From: Bugulina stolonifera
Taxonomy: Eukaryota > Bryozoa > Gymnolaemata > Cheilostomatida > Bugulidae
DNA length: 64,000 nt
Assembly (NCBI GenBank): GCA_935421135.1
Contig: OW285189.1
Location: 1,350,179 to 1,414,178, forward strand
Direction of reading: 5' to 3'
The notes below the pieces were generated by a model. It was given only the letters and a program-made list of their open reading frames with translations. It was not told the origin of the DNA and did not search any database. The position numbers and the translations under genes were made by a program. This document shows positions 60,870 to 64,000 of the stretch, piece after piece. Positions within the stretch are counted from its first letter, which is position 1. Each line of letters begins with the position of its first letter.

Positions 60870-63800
60870 CTAGCATTCTATAGGACTCGTACTCACCCCG
60901 TCTTCTGCAACCTTCCGCTTACCATAGAAGTAGGTGAGTCCGGTCTTTAGCTGGGTGTAGCTATACGTTTGGTTTCCTCTTCTGATAAAACCCCGATTGT
61001 CCCCTCTCACCGACTCCCCTGTCCTGAGCACGGAGAGGAACTTCTCTTTGGTTAGGGCGTTTCCTCTTTTGTTTAGTCCTTTGCTGCTATACTTGCTATC
61101 ACCATCAGCGGACCAGCAAAAGTATGTTTTTGAGTTGAGCGCGATGACCCCCTCTCCCCGAAACTCCTCCTTAAACAGGCCGGGGGTTCGTGTTTCGTAT
61201 CGTTGCACCTTCTCACAACATTCCCTCATCTCCCACTCTTGACCAAGCACCTTGGTCGTGATAAATTCTTCCTTGTGCCTATCGCAGAAGGGTCTGGGAA
61301 ACCATCTACCATATTCTCTGTAGAACTCTTCTTTTTTATCTTTTCGGATGACCTCATCTATACTACGAGCACTCAGAGCCATGTAAGCGCTATCCGTGTC
61401 CATTTCTACGTACTCAAAGTCCTCTCTGCTGACGAATCTGTGAAAATAAAACGGACGGGTTGTAGGGGGGGGGGGGGGGTTGGGGTTGACACCAAAGAAT
61501 AAATAGAGAAGGATTTGATAAAATCTTTGTATAGTCTAGTTCTACTTACCTATCCATAAAGTCGTAGTAGAATTCTAGCATTCTCAACTTGGCTCTCTGG
61601 AGGATAACGAATCCTACGACAGATGGAACATCCATTCGAATCTAAAAGAAAGAAAGAGAGAGAGAGAGTTTACCCTACCACTCAGAAAAAGTTTCGTCAA
61701 ATCAAGAATCAAAATAAAAAAAAAAGATTGTCAACACTTGCCTTTTTCTTGTGAAGCTCTATCTCAAAGTAGTTTTCATCAACTTCGTTTAGACTAGAAA
61801 AGTGCCTACTCCTCACTTTGACAGCCGCCTCCTCTACTGTCTCCACATACTTGACAGTCTTATGTTTCTCTTTATTTGTTATGGTCTTTCCGTAGGCTGA
61901 ATTCCCAACGAGCTTGCTGGTGCTGGCCAAGAGGGCCAGGTCGGGGTTCACATCCCCACCTCTTCTTGCGTCTGAGACCGAAGAACCAAAGTCTTTGTAG
62001 ATGGCTCGTGGGATAAAGTGAACAAACTGATAGATCCTGGTAATTATCAAACCTTGATCTAGATACCATCTAGCCAGATCGGAGAGTAGTGTGATTCGCT
62101 CGCCAAAAAGACTCCCCACGAGCATTCGCTGAGGTCTCTTCAAGAATCCGTTCTGTTCGGCAAAAGCGCGCATGTGTTCGCTAAGGTGTTCTCTTCCCAC
62201 GTTTATATTCTTGAAAATAGGTGCCATCTCAGAGAACTTCGCTTTTAGCTCTTCGGGTACGGAAATGTCACACTCCACTAAACCATAGTACTCTCCACTA
62301 CGAATGTTATTGATTATCTTATCGAGGTTGACGTAACCCCTCTCCGGATAGAGAGAAGAAAAGAAGATGGCGAGAAATGTCCTAACTTCTACATCCGAAC
62401 GAACTCGCGCTTCCCACTCACACTGCCGAGTGGTGATGAGCTTATAGCCTAGAGCCTTGATGTAATCTTCTTTCCTTGCAGTGTCCACCCGGAGCTCTTC
62501 ATTCGTCATGTTTCTGACACCTTTTCCGTTCCCTCCTAGCTCGCACTCGTGCCCATGCCAGTAGCAACCGTGGAATTGGTACACCGTCCGACTCTGTTCG
62601 CTATAACCATCCACTGGTAGGTTGTGACAGCCTATCCTCATTTCTCCTCCATTCTGTTGGTGAAGGATGACCTCTCCTCTCTTCCACGATTGGAACTCTA
62701 ACCAACCATGCGCCACTTTGCTGAACTTTTTAATAGGTTCTAGAGCAAAGCCTCGGCTCTCTAGCCTCCGCCTGGGATAACCCGTAGGCATATTCCCCAT
62801 CATACAGTATAGGTAGAGGGCGTTGGCATCAACTCCCAGAATGGACCTACAGGGTTTTGCGGATGTGCCATACATCTTCTCTCGAATAGAGGTCACTCCA
62901 ACTTCATGATGTCTGTGAAAGATAATGCTTGGCCCTCCCACGAGGTTATCGCGAAGAGTATGGTACAGACTTTTGCTCTCCTCATCGAACAGACATATGG
63001 GTTGCGAGTTGCAAAGTTCGTCTCGGAGAGACATTAACCTATGCAGCGGAAGAGCGGCTTGTGGAGGAGAGTAGCCATAAGGTCGGGCCTCCACCTCCAT
63101 AAACAACCATCTGATAGCCAAGCCTGGAAGCGAGATTGCGGATTTCAACATGTCAATACCCTTTTGTCGATAGATAGAGCTCTGACGTGCAATGGCCTCG
63201 ATGAATGGGGCCACATCGAGGTTGTTGTACCAGATGAGAAAATCCCTGAACGTTTCCATGTTCTCTCTTTCCCACACGACCTGACAGTGGTGATAATCTT
63301 GCTCGCTCAATTCTTGCTGAGTCAGCGAGTTGAAAAAACTCTCTCGGGGAGGGAGTCCATAATAATCCAACCTTCTCAGGGAATCTACCCAGTCGTAAGG
63401 AAAGAATCCCTTACTCTCTGACACGCCAAATGCCTTCAAGTATTTGGAGTAGTTGAATCCCGGTGCGATAAAGTTGCATATGTCAAGGAACCTAAAACGT
63501 CTACTCTCCACGCAGGACATACTGTTAACACGCTTAACGATGAAGACAAAATCTTCTCCCTCCTCCTCTTGTAGAGAGCGAAGCAAAGGTCCCTTTAGTA
63601 TATTTAGGTCATACTTTTGTGAGTTGAAACCAACCACCGGAACGCTGGAGATGTGCTGTTCTAACTCTCTTTCTAATCCGGAGAGACCGGACTTCACCCT
63701 GTAAGTCGAGACGTTAGAGAACTTTTCGTCAGCAAAGGCTTCTTCTCTATCCGCCCGATCCGCAAGGAAAGTAGAGAGTCGCTTGCGTACATCCCGGAAT

Positions 63801-64000
63801 CTTTCTCCGAACAAATCTCCTGCCACGTCAGCAATCTTTGCTATGTAGTGGACGAATTGACGAATGCACTTCGTTCCATCCTTGCTGTCGACACTCCTCA
63901 CAAAGCACTTGGCCTGCTCAAACCCCGGGACGTTAGAACATACAGATATGCTCAGTAACTCGTGTCTTGCACTAAAAGTCATTGTGGAGGTGTTAGTTTG
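60870..64000 (-). CDS. Family-B DNA polymerase, virus/Polinton-like, with two introns (5' partial)
   Basis: Three minus-strand exons: 61742 to beyond 64000, 61550-61641, and 60870-61437. The frame is open through the right edge, so the Exo I region and true start are missing. Counting from the first Met (63982), the exonuclease motif Exo II is GFNSQKYD (118-125) and Exo III is WYNNLD (251-256). Polymerase motif A is GVDANALYLY (383-392), motif B is KLVGNSAYGK (690-699), and motif C is EMDTDSAY in the last exon. Between A and B lies YQFHGCYWHGHEC (468-480) followed by CEWE (521-524), resembling a Vsr-type nuclease insertion known from related element-borne polymerases. Intron 1 uses a GC donor (AAG|GCAAGT); intron 2 uses GTAAGT. 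Such polymerases occur in Polintons/Mavericks and adintovirus-like elements, where they replicate the element DNA. No capsid, integrase or terminal repeat is seen in the window. Confidence 0.85.

Overview
This is a window of an animal (metazoan) nuclear genome. It is AT-rich, with low gene density, genes split into short exons by GT-AG introns, many tandem arrays, and both DNA transposons and LTR elements. The recognisable host genes are an MRPL39 exon, an LRRC42-type gene and an HSPA12-type Hsp70 gene. The transposon mix (P/THAP, hAT, pogo-like, LTR, MetaSINE-like) suits a marine invertebrate, but I cannot name the phylum from sequence alone.

Layout. 0.3-0.5 kb: one MRPL39-like exon on the minus strand, with the gene continuing off the left edge. 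1.15-1.81 kb: a hAT-type element with a 5-bp target duplication. 3.85-8.30 kb: a P-element relative with identical 29-bp termini, an 8-bp target duplication and remnants of a THAP transposase. 9.28-13.38 kb: a seven-exon LRRC42-like gene (minus) whose introns hold a 1.4-kb hAT-type element and two minisatellites pressed against one 90-bp exon. 14.6-22.0 kb: a hAT element, a decayed retroelement-like coding stretch, a pogo-like element and a TA-flanked MITE. 23.0-25.6 kb: a four-exon gene of unknown function (minus) that runs into an LTR. 26.0-33.3 kb: three very different tandem arrays plus a third copy of the LTR. 33.9-59.3 kb: an HSPA12-like gene (plus) with eight exons and consistent splice phases. 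Its introns carry about a dozen tandem arrays, including one of about 9.9 kb built from some 135 copies of a 73-bp unit. 59.4-64.0 kb: an abrupt change to GC-rich, C-skewed DNA leading into an intron-containing family-B DNA polymerase gene (minus) of the virus/Polinton-like type, which runs off the right edge.

The host genes have unrelated roles (mitochondrial ribosome, an LRR protein, an atypical Hsp70). What unifies the window is repeat biology. Several minisatellites abut splice sites. The 73-bp array contains small in-place inversions bounded by ACATGT palindromes. An LTR appears to supply the stop codon of a host gene. The HSPA12 gene lacks its later ATPase exons before the compositional break, so 59.4 kb is either a large mobile-element insertion in an intron or an assembly join.
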